Assembly (NCBI RefSeq): GCF_001543145.1
Contig: NZ_CP014160.1
Coordinates: 1,860,001 to 1,924,000 of the forward strand
Direction of reading: 5' to 3'
Origin: Aerococcus sanguinicola
GTDB lineage: Bacteria; Bacillota; Bacilli; Lactobacillales; Aerococcaceae
DNA: 64,000 nt
Part shown: positions 7,991 to 16,537 of the stretch, in pieces
Position numbering within the stretch: the stretch's first letter is position 1
Layout of the letters: every line of letters begins with the position of its first letter
Position numbers and translations under genes: made by a program
The notes under the pieces: model-generated
Databases searched by the model: none
What the model saw: the letters and a program-made list of their open reading frames with translations, nothing else
Told to the model about the DNA's origin: nothing

Positions 7991-8002
7991 AGGAGTAGTG
8001 TT

Positions 8003-8809
8003 ATGACGAACTTACTAGAACTTGACCAGATTAATAAGGTTTTCAATCCAGGAAGTATTAATGAAAACCATGTGACTAAAGATTTGTCCCTCGCCATCCA
8101 TGACCATGACTTTATCTCTGTGATTGGTTCCAATGGGGCAGGCAAGTCAACCTTACTCAACCTGATTGCAGGAACGATTCCAGTGTCTTCTGGGCGGATC
8201 CGCCTGCGCGGTGAAGATATTACGGACCGGCCTGCCTACAAGCGGGCCGCTGGAATCAGCCGGGTCTTCCAAGATCCACAAATGGGGACTGCCCGTAATC
8301 TGACCATTGAAGAGAACCTTGCCATCGCATACAAACGGGGCAAACGTCGGGGCTTCGGCCGGTCTGTAACAGAAGACATGCGCCAGCTCTTCCGTGACCA
8401 GCTCAGCCGGGTCGACTTGGGCCTTGAAGACCGCTTGAACACCGCTGCATCTAACTTGTCTGGGGGCCAGCGCCAAGTCCTAACCCTGATCATGGCCATC
8501 CTCGAAACGCCCGAGCTCTTACTCTTGGATGAGCACACGGCGGCCCTCGACCCGCGGACTAGTGAGATGGTGATGGGCTTAACCCAGCTTCTGATTGAGG
8601 AGAACCACTTAACTTCTCTCATGATCACCCATGACATGAATGATGCTCTGGCTTACGGCAACCGTCTGATCATGCTCCATGATGGCCGCATTGTTGTCGA
8701 TGTCAAAGGGGAAGACAAGGCCAAATTATCGGTTGAAGACTTGATGGAACTCTTCAAGGAGAATGTCGGTAACCAATTGCGTGATGACGACTTGCTCTTA
8801 AAAGCTTAA
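8003..8809 (+). CDS. TrpZ-like ABC transporter ATPase
   Basis: 268 residues of COG1101. Walker A is GSNGAGKS (about 42-49), the signature is LSGGQ (about 151), and Walker B with the H-adjacent segment is LLLLDEHTAALD. The His of ITHDM follows. It powers the importer with the two genes upstream. The ribosome binding site is AAAGGAG. It is the last gene of the unit, ending at a strong bidirectional terminator. Confidence 0.9.
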   Translation: MTNLLELDQINKVFNPGSINENHVTKDLSLAIHDHDFISVIGSNGAGKSTLLNLIAGTIPVSSGRIRLRGEDITDRPAYKRAAGISRVFQDPQMGTARNLTIEENLAIAYKRGKRRGFGRSVTEDMRQLFRDQLSRVDLGLEDRLNTAASNLSGGQRQVLTLIMAILETPELLLLDEHTAALDPRTSEMVMGLTQLLIEENHLTSLMITHDMNDALAYGNRLIMLHDGRIVVDVKGEDKAKLSVEDLMELFKENVGNQLRDDDLLLKA

Positions 8810-8824
8810 TATGGACCATATAAA

Positions 8825-8868
8825 AATCCTCGGCCCGCACTGGATTAGTGAAGGTCGAGGATTTTTTT
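8825..8868. terminator. Bidirectional terminator between importer and tyrA
   Basis: ATCCTCG-CC pairs with GG-CGAGGAT. Seven Ts follow on the plus strand and TTTTTA on the minus strand. Confidence 0.8.
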
Positions 8869-8888
8869 GATGTTTTAAATTTTAGACC

Positions 8889-9731
8889 TTAGTCCACATA
8901 CCATTCTCTTCTTTGCTGGGTGGATGCTTGGAAGGCGTCTTGGAGCTGGTCAGAGTCTTTGTTCTTTAGGGCTGTTTTGACGCGGACCAGTTCTTTTTCG
9001 AAGGCTTCGATGCTTTCCAGTAAGTAGTCCTGGTTGTGGAGGAAGAGGTCTGTCCATAGGGGCGCATTGACGTCCGCAATCCGGGTCAGTTCTTGGAAGC
9101 TATTGCCCGCGAACTGCACGGTGTCCTCACAGTTAGGGGCGGAATTTACCGCAGCAACGGCGAGGACGTGCATGAGCTGGCTCACATAGGCTATGGCCCG
9201 GTCATGGCTTTCGGCATCCACCCGGCTGACCTCCTGGAAGCCCATGGCCCGGTAGAGGGCTTCGATCAATTCGAGGTGGCTCTCCTGGTTTCTTTGGCTA
9301 ACGACGAGTAGGGCGTTGGCTCCCCGGAATTGGGCACTATTGAGGCCGGCGATCCCTGCCTTTTCACTCCCTCGCATCGGATGGGCATAGATGAAGTCTA
9401 AGTCAGGGCGGAGAATGGCTTCGACTTGGTCCATAACGTCCCGCTTAATCCCTGTAACGTCCGTCAAGAGGCAGGTCGACTTGAAGAGGTCCTGCTTGCT
9501 TTCAACATAGGGGGCGACCGCTTGGGGGTGGAGGGTGATAAAGATGAGGTCAGCTTGGCTGAGGGCTTGGTCATCCTCCGTTTGGGCAGTCTTTACAATC
9601 CCTAATTCTTCAGCTTTGAGACAGGTCTCTGGATTCTGGTCGATGCCGCGGATTTCTTGGTAGCCTGCTTGGGTCAAGGCTTGGGCAAAGGAAGACCCGA
9701 TCGCTCCCAGACCGACAATGACAATTTTCAT
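8889..9731 (-). CDS. tyrA: Prephenate dehydrogenase
   Basis: 280 residues. It oxidatively decarboxylates prephenate to 4-hydroxyphenylpyruvate, the tyrosine branch. The N-terminal NAD site is GLGAIGSSFA. The family motif HPMRGSEKAG is intact, and a helical dimerisation domain follows from about residue 165. No ACT domain is present, so allosteric control by tyrosine through ACT is not expected. It is the last gene of the aroE-aroK-aroQ-tyrA operon, starting 2 bases after aroQ with a GGAGG ribosome binding site. Confidence 0.93.
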   Translation of the reverse strand: MKIVIVGLGAIGSSFAQALTQAGYQEIRGIDQNPETCLKAEELGIVKTAQTEDDQALSQADLIFITLHPQAVAPYVESKQDLFKSTCLLTDVTGIKRDVMDQVEAILRPDLDFIYAHPMRGSEKAGIAGLNSAQFRGANALLVVSQRNQESHLELIEALYRAMGFQEVSRVDAESHDRAIAYVSQLMHVLAVAAVNSAPNCEDTVQFAGNSFQELTRIADVNAPLWTDLFLHNQDYLLESIEAFEKELVRVKTALKNKDSDQLQDAFQASTQQRREWYVD

Positions 9732-9733
9732 AC

Positions 9734-10162
9734 TTATTCCTCCAAATGTTTAAGCAGGGCTTCTAGGCCCAGGGCGTAGCTGTCCTTACCGAAGCCTGAA
9801 ATCTGGCCGATGCAGGCAGGGGCAATAACTGAGGTCTGACGGAAGCTCTCTCTTTGTTGGATGGCTGAGAGGTGGACTTCCACACAAGGGATTTGGATGC
9901 TGGTGAGCGCATCGTGGAGGGCATAAGAGTAGTGGGTGAAAGCACCCGGGTTAAAAACAATCCCATCGATCTTTTCGTAATAAGCTTCTTGCAGGCGGTC
10001 GATCAAGGCGCCTTCATGGTTGCTCTGGAAGAAGCTGAGCTCATGGTCAAAGCTTTGGTCTAAATCACTTTCAATTTGCTTGAGACTAGCATGGCCATAG
10101 ATAGCTGGTTCCCGAATGCCTAAGAAATTGAGATTGGGGCCGTTAAGAATTAAGAATTTCAT
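9734..10162 (-). CDS. aroQ: 3-dehydroquinate dehydratase, type II
   Basis: 142 residues, the usual size for the dodecameric type II enzyme that dehydrates 3-dehydroquinate. Visible active-site elements are NGPNLN, the REPAIYG loop with Arg and Tyr, NPGAFTH, and EVHLS with RESFR. The usual Asn after HxS is Ala here (HLSA). The ligand residues known from the family (His, Leu/Ile, Ser, two Arg) are kept. Its start lies inside the 3' end of the frame-corrected aroK, suggesting coupled translation. Confidence 0.93.
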   Translation of the reverse strand: MKFLILNGPNLNFLGIREPAIYGHASLKQIESDLDQSFDHELSFFQSNHEGALIDRLQEAYYEKIDGIVFNPGAFTHYSYALHDALTSIQIPCVEVHLSAIQQRESFRQTSVIAPACIGQISGFGKDSYALGLEALLKHLEE

Positions 10163-10666
10163 GGTTTCCGTCCTTTCGATAGGTCGCTATAATGGTTTTC
10201 AGGCACTGGTCCAGGCTGCCCTGGTTGGAGATATGGAAATCAGCAGCTGCCTGGTAGAGGGGGTAGCGCTCTTGGTAGAGGACCTGGAGCTGGTCCAGGC
10301 GTCCCTTGAGTAGGGGGCGTTGGTCGCTGTTAATGTCTGCAGCAATCTGGTCCAGGGGGCGGTCGATAAAGAAGACTTTGCCTCCTTTTTTAAGGGCTTA
10401 CCATTATCGGGATCTTTGACGACCCCGCCACCCGTGGCAATAATAAGGCCCTTAGCTTGATCAAGCTCGCGGGCAAGTTGGGATTCGAAGCTACGGAAGG
10501 CAGTTTCTCCTTCTTCAAAAATTTCAGAGATGGTTCGGCCCGAGACTCTTTCAATTTCCTGGTCCATGTCTAGGAAATCTAAGGAAAGTTTTTGGGCGAG
10601 GGCTTGACCGAGGCTGGTTTTTCCCGATCCGGGCATACCGATGAGGATGAGATTAGGCTGGGTCAT
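10143..10666 (-). CDS. aroK: Shikimate kinase, frameshifted after residue about 95
   Basis: Phosphorylates shikimate. The first frame holds the Walker A GMPGSGKTS, the DMD substrate motif and GGGVV, then stays open into nonsense and stops at 10199. The rest of the family (KVFFIDRP, then the lid with RPLL, then ERYPLY) continues in the -1 frame to a stop at 10143, giving 174 residues in all. The break is a run of six As (10386-10391) read as TTA AAA AAG. Seven As would restore the frame. A AAA AAG is also the classic -1 slippery heptamer and is followed by GGAGG. Possible causes are a sequencing error, a real slippage mutation or programmed frameshifting. The start overlaps aroE by 14 bases. 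Confidence 0.85.
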
Positions 10667-11465
10667 GGTTAAATCCTTTCTTTACACGGGCTAAAATACG
10701 CTCCACCTGGTCCTTAGAGAAATGCTGGTCTTCCCAGATTTCGACGGAGCGGATGGCTTGGCCGACTAACATGTCCAGGCCGTTACAGTAGGCCTTGCCG
10801 GCTGCTTTGGCATCACTTAAGAGCTGGCTTTCATAAGGGTTATAGATGGTATCGAAGATATGGTCAAAGCGGTCGAGGTCATGCGCTTCCAGCGGGGAGG
10901 CCTGGGTCTTCGGATACATGCCGACAGGTGTACAATTGACCAGGAAGTCGCCTCTTAGGATCTCAAGCTCAGCATAGGAAAGGCAAGGCCAGGGCTTGTC
11001 CTGGTGCTGGTCGGGATGTCTGGATACCAGGTGGACTTGGGCGCCGTGGTCCGTCAGATAATGGCCCATCGCCTGGGCAGCCCCTCCTGTTCCTAGGACA
11101 TAGGCGGCTTTCCCTTGAGTCTGCCAATGGCGGCGTTCAAAAGATAGGTGGATGCCATCATAATCCGTATTATAGGCCTTGAGTTTACCGTCGACTTGCT
11201 TAATGGTATTGACAGCATCCAATTTTTTCGCAGTTTCAGACAGCTCATCCAGATAGGGGAAGAGGGCCTGCTTATAGGGGATGGTGACATTGGCGCCACG
11301 GATATCTAAAGTCTTCAGCGCTTCTAAGGCTTGGCTGAGACTTTCTTCGGGAACTTCAAAGAGTTTGTAAGCCGCTTCAATCTGGGCTTCTTCATATATA
11401 ATCTGGTGGATCTCTGGGGATAGACTATGGCCCAAGGGGTAGCCAAATAAGCCATAAAATTCCAT
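10653..11465 (-). CDS. aroE: Shikimate 5-dehydrogenase
   Basis: 270 residues; reduces 3-dehydroshikimate with NADPH. The SLSPEIH shikimate clamp, NVTIPYK with the catalytic Lys, the LGTGGAAQA dinucleotide loop and the VSRHPD segment are in family order. It is the first gene of the minus-strand aro operon, with a GGAG ribosome binding site. Its promoter overlaps a 22-bp palindrome. Confidence 0.94.
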   Translation of the reverse strand: MEFYGLFGYPLGHSLSPEIHQIIYEEAQIEAAYKLFEVPEESLSQALEALKTLDIRGANVTIPYKQALFPYLDELSETAKKLDAVNTIKQVDGKLKAYNTDYDGIHLSFERRHWQTQGKAAYVLGTGGAAQAMGHYLTDHGAQVHLVSRHPDQHQDKPWPCLSYAELEILRGDFLVNCTPVGMYPKTQASPLEAHDLDRFDHIFDTIYNPYESQLLSDAKAAGKAYCNGLDMLVGQAIRSVEIWEDQHFSKDQVERILARVKKGFNHDPA

Positions 11466-11498
11466 CTCATCACTCCGTTCTAGCTTATTTTCACTACG

Positions 11499-11530
11499 AT
11501 AATGATAAAGTTATCATTATTGTAATGCAA
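11499..11530 (-). promoter_or_regulatory. aroE operon promoter overlapped by a perfect palindrome
   Basis: On the minus strand, TTGCAT (11530-11525) and TATCAT (11507-11502) are 17 bases apart. Across the -10 and part of the spacer lies ATAATGATAA-AG-TTATCATTAT (11499-11520), a perfect inverted repeat with 10-base arms. This looks like a repressor operator. It resembles Fur-family boxes in composition, but the central spacing differs. Confidence 0.6.
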
Positions 11531-11642
11531 GCCTTGCTTGGTAAAATGGCAAAAAGAGTTGTCAAATCAATCTTTTTAGCTAAGATCTGAAGTTAACATA
11601 TTAGTAAAATAAAAATAAGATTAGAATTTTATCATTTAATAG

Positions 11643-11671
11643 TTGACAGCTTCCCCTTGGTCTGCTATATT
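11643..11671 (+). promoter_or_regulatory. aroF operon promoter
   Basis: TTGACA (11643-11648) and TATATT (11666-11671) are separated by exactly 17 bases, about 40 bases before leader peptide B. Confidence 0.8.
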
Positions 11672-11711
11672 TAAAGCACGCATTAAAGAAAACCAGTGAG
11701 GAGGAAAGAAC

Positions 11712-11789
11712 ATGTTAACTCAACAACAACTTTTAGCAAATAGCTGGTTTTACTTTAGCTTCTACTTTTTTAAAGGTAATGGAGGCTAA
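11712..11789 (+). CDS. Aromatic leader peptide B (25 residues)
   Basis: A 25-residue ORF with GAGGAGG upstream. Codons 12-20 read WFYFSFYFF, so eight of nine codons are aromatic (Trp, Phe, Tyr). It is followed within 30 bases by alternative hairpins and an intrinsic terminator, and then by aroF. The composition and place are those of an attenuation leader peptide sensing Phe/Tyr/Trp tRNA charging. It is too short to be found by usual gene calling. Confidence 0.8.
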   Translation: MLTQQQLLANSWFYFSFYFFKGNGG

Positions 11790-11883
11790 AGCAATCTTTG
11801 ATGCATAGGGCTCCATTGATGGTAAGAAATCGAATGGAGCACCCACTATCTAAGACTTCACATCTCGAGAGGATTAGTCAGGC
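11778..11883 (+). ncRNA. Attenuator B: 1:2 / 2:3 / 3:4 alternative pairing
   Basis: Region 1 AATGGAG (11778-11784, end of the leader ORF) and region 3 AATGGAG (11833-11839) both match region 2 CTCCATT (11811-11817). Region 3 also starts CGAATG (11831-11836), which can pair with CATTCG (11886-11891), the 5' arm of the terminator. A ribosome stalled at the first aromatic codons leaves 1:2 and 3:4 free to form and breaks the terminator. A ribosome reaching the stop codon covers region 1, so 2:3 and the terminator form. Confidence 0.7.
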
Positions 11884-11914
11884 TGCATTCGGTTAAAGAC
11901 GAATGCAACTTTTT
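11884..11914 (+). terminator. Attenuator B terminator
   Basis: TGCATTCG/CGAATGCA is an 8-bp stem followed by AC and six Ts, lying before aroF. Confidence 0.85.
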
Positions 11915-11988
11915 TGCTTCTAAGAATCCATCTGAGACCGACCGTGTTATAGTAAATATAGTAGCGAAATAAAAAGGAGAGACAGAAA

Positions 11989-13014
11989 ATGATTATTGTA
12001 ATGAAAGCAAACGTGACAGCTGGCGATGTTAAAGATGTCATTGATAAAATCGAAGATACAGGTAACAAGGCCGTTATTATTGAAGGCCAAGAGGTTGATG
12101 TCATCGGGATTGTCGGAGATACTTCCCGCGTGGACCAATCCAAACTTCAGGCCAATGACACCATTGCGGAAGTTATCCGGGTCTCTGAACCGTATAAGTT
12201 AGCCAATAAGGCCTTCCACCCTGAAGCAAGTCAGATCAAGGTCCGCGACCAAATCATCGGCGGCAAGGAATTAGCTATTATTGCAGGCCCGTGCTCCGTT
12301 GAAGGGGAAGAACAGATTGTTGGGACAGCTAAGCGGGTGAAAGCAGCTGGGGCCAACATGCTTAGAGGGGGCGCCTACAAGCCAAGAACCTCACCATACA
12401 GCTTCCAAGGTTTACAGTCAGAAGGGATCCGCCTCTTGGACCTAGCCCGTCGTGAAACAGGACTGCCAATTGTTACCGAATTAATGGCCATTGAACAATT
12501 GGATGAATTCGTGGAACATGTGGACGTTATCCAAATTGGGGCCCGTAACATGCAGAACTTCTCCCTCTTAAAAGAATTAGGTAAGACCGACAAGCCTATC
12601 CTCTTAAAACGTGGCCTGAGCGCCACCTACCAAGAATGGTTAATGTCTGCTGAATACATCATGGCAGAAGGGAATCCAAATGTTATTCTCTGCGAACGCG
12701 GAATCCGGACCTTCGAAACTGAAACCCGGAACTGCCTAGATATTCAAGCGGTGCCATTGATGAAACATAAGACCCACCTGCCTATTATTGTGGACCCTTC
12801 ACACGCGGCTGGGATTGCTTACATGGTACCTGCCGGAGCTAAGGCTGGGATTGCAGCGGGCGCTGACGGCTTGATCATGGAGATCCACCCTGATCCTAAG
12901 AATGCATGGAGCGATGGTCAACAGAGCTTGACCCCAGACCAATTCGACCGCTTGATGGAACAAATCCGTGTCCTTGCTGAAGTCGAAGGACGGACCGTAC
13001 CAGAGGGCGACTAG
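11989..13014 (+). CDS. aroF: 3-deoxy-7-phosphoheptulonate synthase, type I-beta
   Basis: 341 residues. Condenses phosphoenolpyruvate with erythrose 4-phosphate, the first step of the shikimate pathway. Residues 1-70 form a ferredoxin-like regulatory domain of the Thermotoga type, known in relatives to carry feedback inhibition by Phe/Tyr. The barrel then shows GPCSVE, LRGGAYKPRTSPYSFQG, QIGARNMQN, DPSHAAG and EIHPDP. No chorismate mutase domain is fused. It is the first structural gene after attenuator B. The ribosome binding site is AAAAGGAG. Confidence 0.95.
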   Translation: MIIVMKANVTAGDVKDVIDKIEDTGNKAVIIEGQEVDVIGIVGDTSRVDQSKLQANDTIAEVIRVSEPYKLANKAFHPEASQIKVRDQIIGGKELAIIAGPCSVEGEEQIVGTAKRVKAAGANMLRGGAYKPRTSPYSFQGLQSEGIRLLDLARRETGLPIVTELMAIEQLDEFVEHVDVIQIGARNMQNFSLLKELGKTDKPILLKRGLSATYQEWLMSAEYIMAEGNPNVILCERGIRTFETETRNCLDIQAVPLMKHKTHLPIIVDPSHAAGIAYMVPAGAKAGIAAGADGLIMEIHPDPKNAWSDGQQSLTPDQFDRLMEQIRVLAEVEGRTVPEGD

Positions 13015-13053
13015 ACTAAATAATTAAAAGCACAAATGAGAGGAGCTGTTGAA

Positions 13054-14139
13054 ATGGCGGAGCTTGAAATTAAACTGAATCGACCAGCAGTCAGCTATCC
13101 ATTAAAAATTAAGAAGGGCTTGCTCGGTCAGCTAGCCGAAGAAATCCAAGCTGTCCATAAAGGCAAAAAAGTCGTCGTCATTACGGATGAAAATGTGGCC
13201 CACTACTATGGAAGCCAAGTGACGACGACTTTACAAGAGGCTGGCTATGACTTTGAGCTAATTGTCCTAGCCCCTGGTGAAGCCAGTAAATCGATTGAAA
13301 ACCTACCCGGTCTCTACGGACGCTTGGTGAACTTTGGCATCAGCCGGAGCGATTTGATTATTGCCTTAGGGGGTGGGGTCATTGGTGACTTGGCAGGCTT
13401 TGTTGCTGCTAGCTTCCTGCGCGGGATTCATTTGATCCAAGTTCCGACCACGCTCCTTGCCCAAGTGGACTCCAGTGTGGGCGGCAAGGTAGCCGTGGAC
13501 CTCAAGGAAGGAAAAAACCTGGTGGGAGCCTTCTACCACCCCCATTCCGTCTTGATTGATCCCAATGTCTTAGAGACCTTGTCTGACAAGGCCTTTAGCG
13601 ATGGCATGGCAGAGGTCATTAAATACGGCTGCATCCGCGACCGGGCTTTCTTTGACAAGCTCAAGCAAGCGGGCAACCGGTCAGGCGTCATGGCTGATAT
13701 TGAAAGGATCCTAGAGCGCTGTTGTGCCATCAAGCAGGAAGTAGTCGAAGCCGATGAGAAGGATACGGGCTGTCGGATGCTGCTAAATTATGGGCATACC
13801 CTAGGCCATGCCATTGAGGCCTACTACCAGTATGAGCGCTATACCCACGGCGAAGGGGTGGCTATTGGTATGCTGGCGATCAACCAATTGGCAGAGGACC
13901 AGGGGCTCAGCCCCCAAGGGTCGACCCAAGAAATTTACCAAGTGGTGAAAGACTTCGGTTTACCGACCGTTTTGGACCAAGTGGAAGACTATGCGGGCAT
14001 CCTGCCTCTCATTAAAAATGACAAGAAAAATTTAAATGGCCAACTCCATATCATTACCCTCAAAAGGATTGGCCAGGCTGAAATCCGCAAGGTGCCTGAT
14101 CATTTCTTTGATCCCTTGCTGGAAGGAGGAAAGCATTAA
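13054..14139 (+). CDS. aroB: 3-dehydroquinate synthase
   Basis: 361 residues; NAD- and metal-dependent cyclisation of DAHP to 3-dehydroquinate. Motifs are GEASKS, GGGVIGDLAGF, PTTLLAQVDSSVGGK and GHTLGHAIE with metal-binding His residues. The ATG at 13054 is chosen because AGAGGAG lies 6-12 bases before it and inside the longer frame that opens at 13036. The stop overlaps the aroA start by one base (TAATG), so translation is coupled. Confidence 0.95.
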   Translation: MAELEIKLNRPAVSYPLKIKKGLLGQLAEEIQAVHKGKKVVVITDENVAHYYGSQVTTTLQEAGYDFELIVLAPGEASKSIENLPGLYGRLVNFGISRSDLIIALGGGVIGDLAGFVAASFLRGIHLIQVPTTLLAQVDSSVGGKVAVDLKEGKNLVGAFYHPHSVLIDPNVLETLSDKAFSDGMAEVIKYGCIRDRAFFDKLKQAGNRSGVMADIERILERCCAIKQEVVEADEKDTGCRMLLNYGHTLGHAIEAYYQYERYTHGEGVAIGMLAINQLAEDQGLSPQGSTQEIYQVVKDFGLPTVLDQVEDYAGILPLIKNDKKNLNGQLHIITLKRIGQAEIRKVPDHFFDPLLEGGKH

Positions 14140-15443
14140 TGACCGATTTACAAATTCAAGCCAAGCCCTTAGCGGGTGCGGTCCATATCCCACCTTCCAA
14201 GAGCCTGGCCCACCGCGCCATTATTGCGGCTGGCCTCGCCCAGGGGGAAAGTCAGGTCCTAAATGTGCAGCTATCTGATGATATTCAAGCAACCATTGAA
14301 GCCATGCAAAGTTTGGGGGCTGAAATCAAGCTGACGGAAGCCGGAGACCAGCGGGTAGACTTAAGCATCCGTGGTGGCCATCCATCCAAGTCTGCTTCAC
14401 GGCTGATCGATGCCAATGAGTCAGGCTCGACCCTGCGCTTTATGATTCCTATTGCCAGCCTTTTTCCAGGTCAGACCCACTTTGTCGGCCGAGGGAAGTT
14501 AGGCAGTCGGCCGTTGGATCCCTATGAAAAGATCTATAACGAACAAGGGCTCTATTATGAGAACTTGTCGGATGGAGCTTTGGACTTGAAAGTTGAAGGA
14601 AAACTGCAAGCTGGCGCTTATCAATTGGCAGGCAATATTAGCTCACAATTTATTACGGGGCTGCTCTATACCCTGCCGCTTTTAGAAGGCGATTCGACCC
14701 TGCAAATTACGGGCCCCTTGGAGTCGGTGGGTTACATCCACTTGACCTTGGATATTCTTGCCAAGTATGGGATTGACATTGACTACCGAGCAGAGGACCA
14801 ATGCTTCCAGATTAAAGGCAAGCAGACTTACCAGGCTAACGATTACCGGGTGGAAGGCGATTATTCCCAAGCTGCCTTCTTTCTCTGTGCAGGGGCCCTC
14901 GGTAATCCGGTCACCGTCCAAGACCTCGCCCCATCCAGCCAGCAGGGGGATAAAGAGATTATTAGCTTCCTCCAAGCCCTGGGTGCTGAGCTTGTGGTCC
15001 AGGATGACGGAATCCGAATCCAAGCTAAAGTATTGGAAGGCGGCTGCGAATTAGACGGCTCCCAATGTCCCGATGTGATTCCTGTCCTTGCCCTGACCGC
15101 TTGTTTAGCCAAGGGTGAGACACAGATTAAGAACCTGGCCCGCTTACGGATCAAGGAATCTGACCGCCTAAAAGCGACGCAAGAAGAGCTCAGTAAGTTA
15201 GGGGCTAAGATCCAGGTCCAGGGAGATAATTTAATCATCCAAGGTGTGGACCAGCTCAAAGGAGCTTGCCGGGTATCCAGCCACAAGGACCACCGGATTG
15301 CGATGATGTTAGCCATCGCATCGACGGTCTGCCAGGAAGCCATTATCATAGAAGATGCAGATAGCGTCAGCAAATCTTACCCACACTTCTGGGAAGATTT
15401 TAAGAAATTAGGAGGCGAATACCGTGAGTGGAATTTGGGGTAA
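14139..15443 (+). CDS. aroA: 5-enolpyruvylshikimate-3-phosphate synthase
   Basis: 434 residues; transfers enolpyruvyl to shikimate 3-phosphate. PPSKSLAHRA, NESGSTLRF, RIKESDRL and HKDHRIAM mark the two inverse-barrel domains. The loop GSRPLDPY differs from the enterobacterial version and suits the Firmicute-type enzymes. The start overlaps aroB by one base. The last 20 bases overlap aroC. Confidence 0.95.
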   Translation: MTDLQIQAKPLAGAVHIPPSKSLAHRAIIAAGLAQGESQVLNVQLSDDIQATIEAMQSLGAEIKLTEAGDQRVDLSIRGGHPSKSASRLIDANESGSTLRFMIPIASLFPGQTHFVGRGKLGSRPLDPYEKIYNEQGLYYENLSDGALDLKVEGKLQAGAYQLAGNISSQFITGLLYTLPLLEGDSTLQITGPLESVGYIHLTLDILAKYGIDIDYRAEDQCFQIKGKQTYQANDYRVEGDYSQAAFFLCAGALGNPVTVQDLAPSSQQGDKEIISFLQALGAELVVQDDGIRIQAKVLEGGCELDGSQCPDVIPVLALTACLAKGETQIKNLARLRIKESDRLKATQEELSKLGAKIQVQGDNLIIQGVDQLKGACRVSSHKDHRIAMMLAIASTVCQEAIIIEDADSVSKSYPHFWEDFKKLGGEYREWNLG

Positions 15444-16512
15444 ACAGTTACAAGTGGCCATTTTTGGTGAGTCACACGGTCCAGCCATTGGCATCACCAT
15501 TTCTGGGCTGCCAGCTGGACTAGCCCTCGATGAAGACAAGATCTTGGTAGAGATGGCGCGACGCCGGCCGGGCCAAAATGAATTAACGACACCGCGCCGG
15601 GAAGAAGACCTACCGGATATTGTGAGTGGCTATTTTAACGGCCATACAACGGGCGCGCCCTTGACGGCTCTGATCTACAATACCAATACCCGGTCCAAGG
15701 ACTACAGCCAGATGCGTAAACTCATGCGTCCCGGTCAGACGGACTATCCCGCGCTCAAGCGCTATGATGGATATAACGACTACCGGGGAAGCGGCCACTT
15801 TTCGGGACGGATTACAGCGCCCCTCGTCTTTGCGGGAGCCGTCTGCCAGCAATGGCTGGACCAGTATGGAGTGACCATTGGCTCCAGGGTCTGTTCGATC
15901 GGTGAGGTCAAGGACCAAGCAGAGCTTGACTTCCAAAAACTCAGTCGAGAGGACTTATTGGCCTTCCGCCAAGAGACCCTGCCTGTTTTGACGGAGGGCT
16001 TAGCTGAAGAAATGGCCCGCTGTATCCGCCAAGCCAAGGGCCAGCATGATGCGGTAGGGGGCATTGTCGAGACTTATATCTTGGGCTTGGAAGCCGGCTA
16101 TGGCAACCCCTTCTTCGATTCCATCGAATCGACGCTTGCCCATTTAATTTTCTCCGTGCCAGCTACCAAGGGGATTGAATTTGGCGCTGGCTTCGAGATT
16201 GCCTCTATGCGGGCTTCAGAAGCCAATGATAATTTTTATTATGATGACCAGGGCCAGGTCCAAACCGCCAGTTTAAACAATGGGGGGATTGTCGGGGGGA
16301 TCAGTTTAGGCACACCCATCAACTTCCGGACCGCCATTAAGGCGCCGGCTTCGATTGCTAAGGCCCAATCGACCATTAATATTGAAAGTCATGAAAACGT
16401 TGAACTAGAGGTTACCGGACGCCATGACCCGTGCATTGTACCCCGGGTATTACCTGTGATTGAAGCCGTGACGGCGATCGGGTTGATGGACTTAATCCTC
16501 ACCCGGTCATAA
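15424..16512 (+). CDS. aroC: Chorismate synthase
   Basis: 362 residues; FMN-dependent elimination of phosphate from EPSP to chorismate. The three family signatures are present: GESHGPAIG near the start, RGSGHFSGR in the middle and RHDPCIVPR near the end. The start is a GTG within the aroA 3' end, preceded by TTAGGAGG. Gene order makes aroC the last common-pathway step in the operon. Confidence 0.95.
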   Translation: MSGIWGKQLQVAIFGESHGPAIGITISGLPAGLALDEDKILVEMARRRPGQNELTTPRREEDLPDIVSGYFNGHTTGAPLTALIYNTNTRSKDYSQMRKLMRPGQTDYPALKRYDGYNDYRGSGHFSGRITAPLVFAGAVCQQWLDQYGVTIGSRVCSIGEVKDQAELDFQKLSREDLLAFRQETLPVLTEGLAEEMARCIRQAKGQHDAVGGIVETYILGLEAGYGNPFFDSIESTLAHLIFSVPATKGIEFGAGFEIASMRASEANDNFYYDDQGQVQTASLNNGGIVGGISLGTPINFRTAIKAPASIAKAQSTINIESHENVELEVTGRHDPCIVPRVLPVIEAVTAIGLMDLILTRS

Positions 16513-16537
16513 GAAAAGAGAGAAAGAGGGATGAGGG

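Noticed and set aside
14861..15373. 170-codon minus-strand ORF inside aroA
   Set aside because: Antisense shadow of a well-conserved gene, no ribosome binding site, no family likeness.
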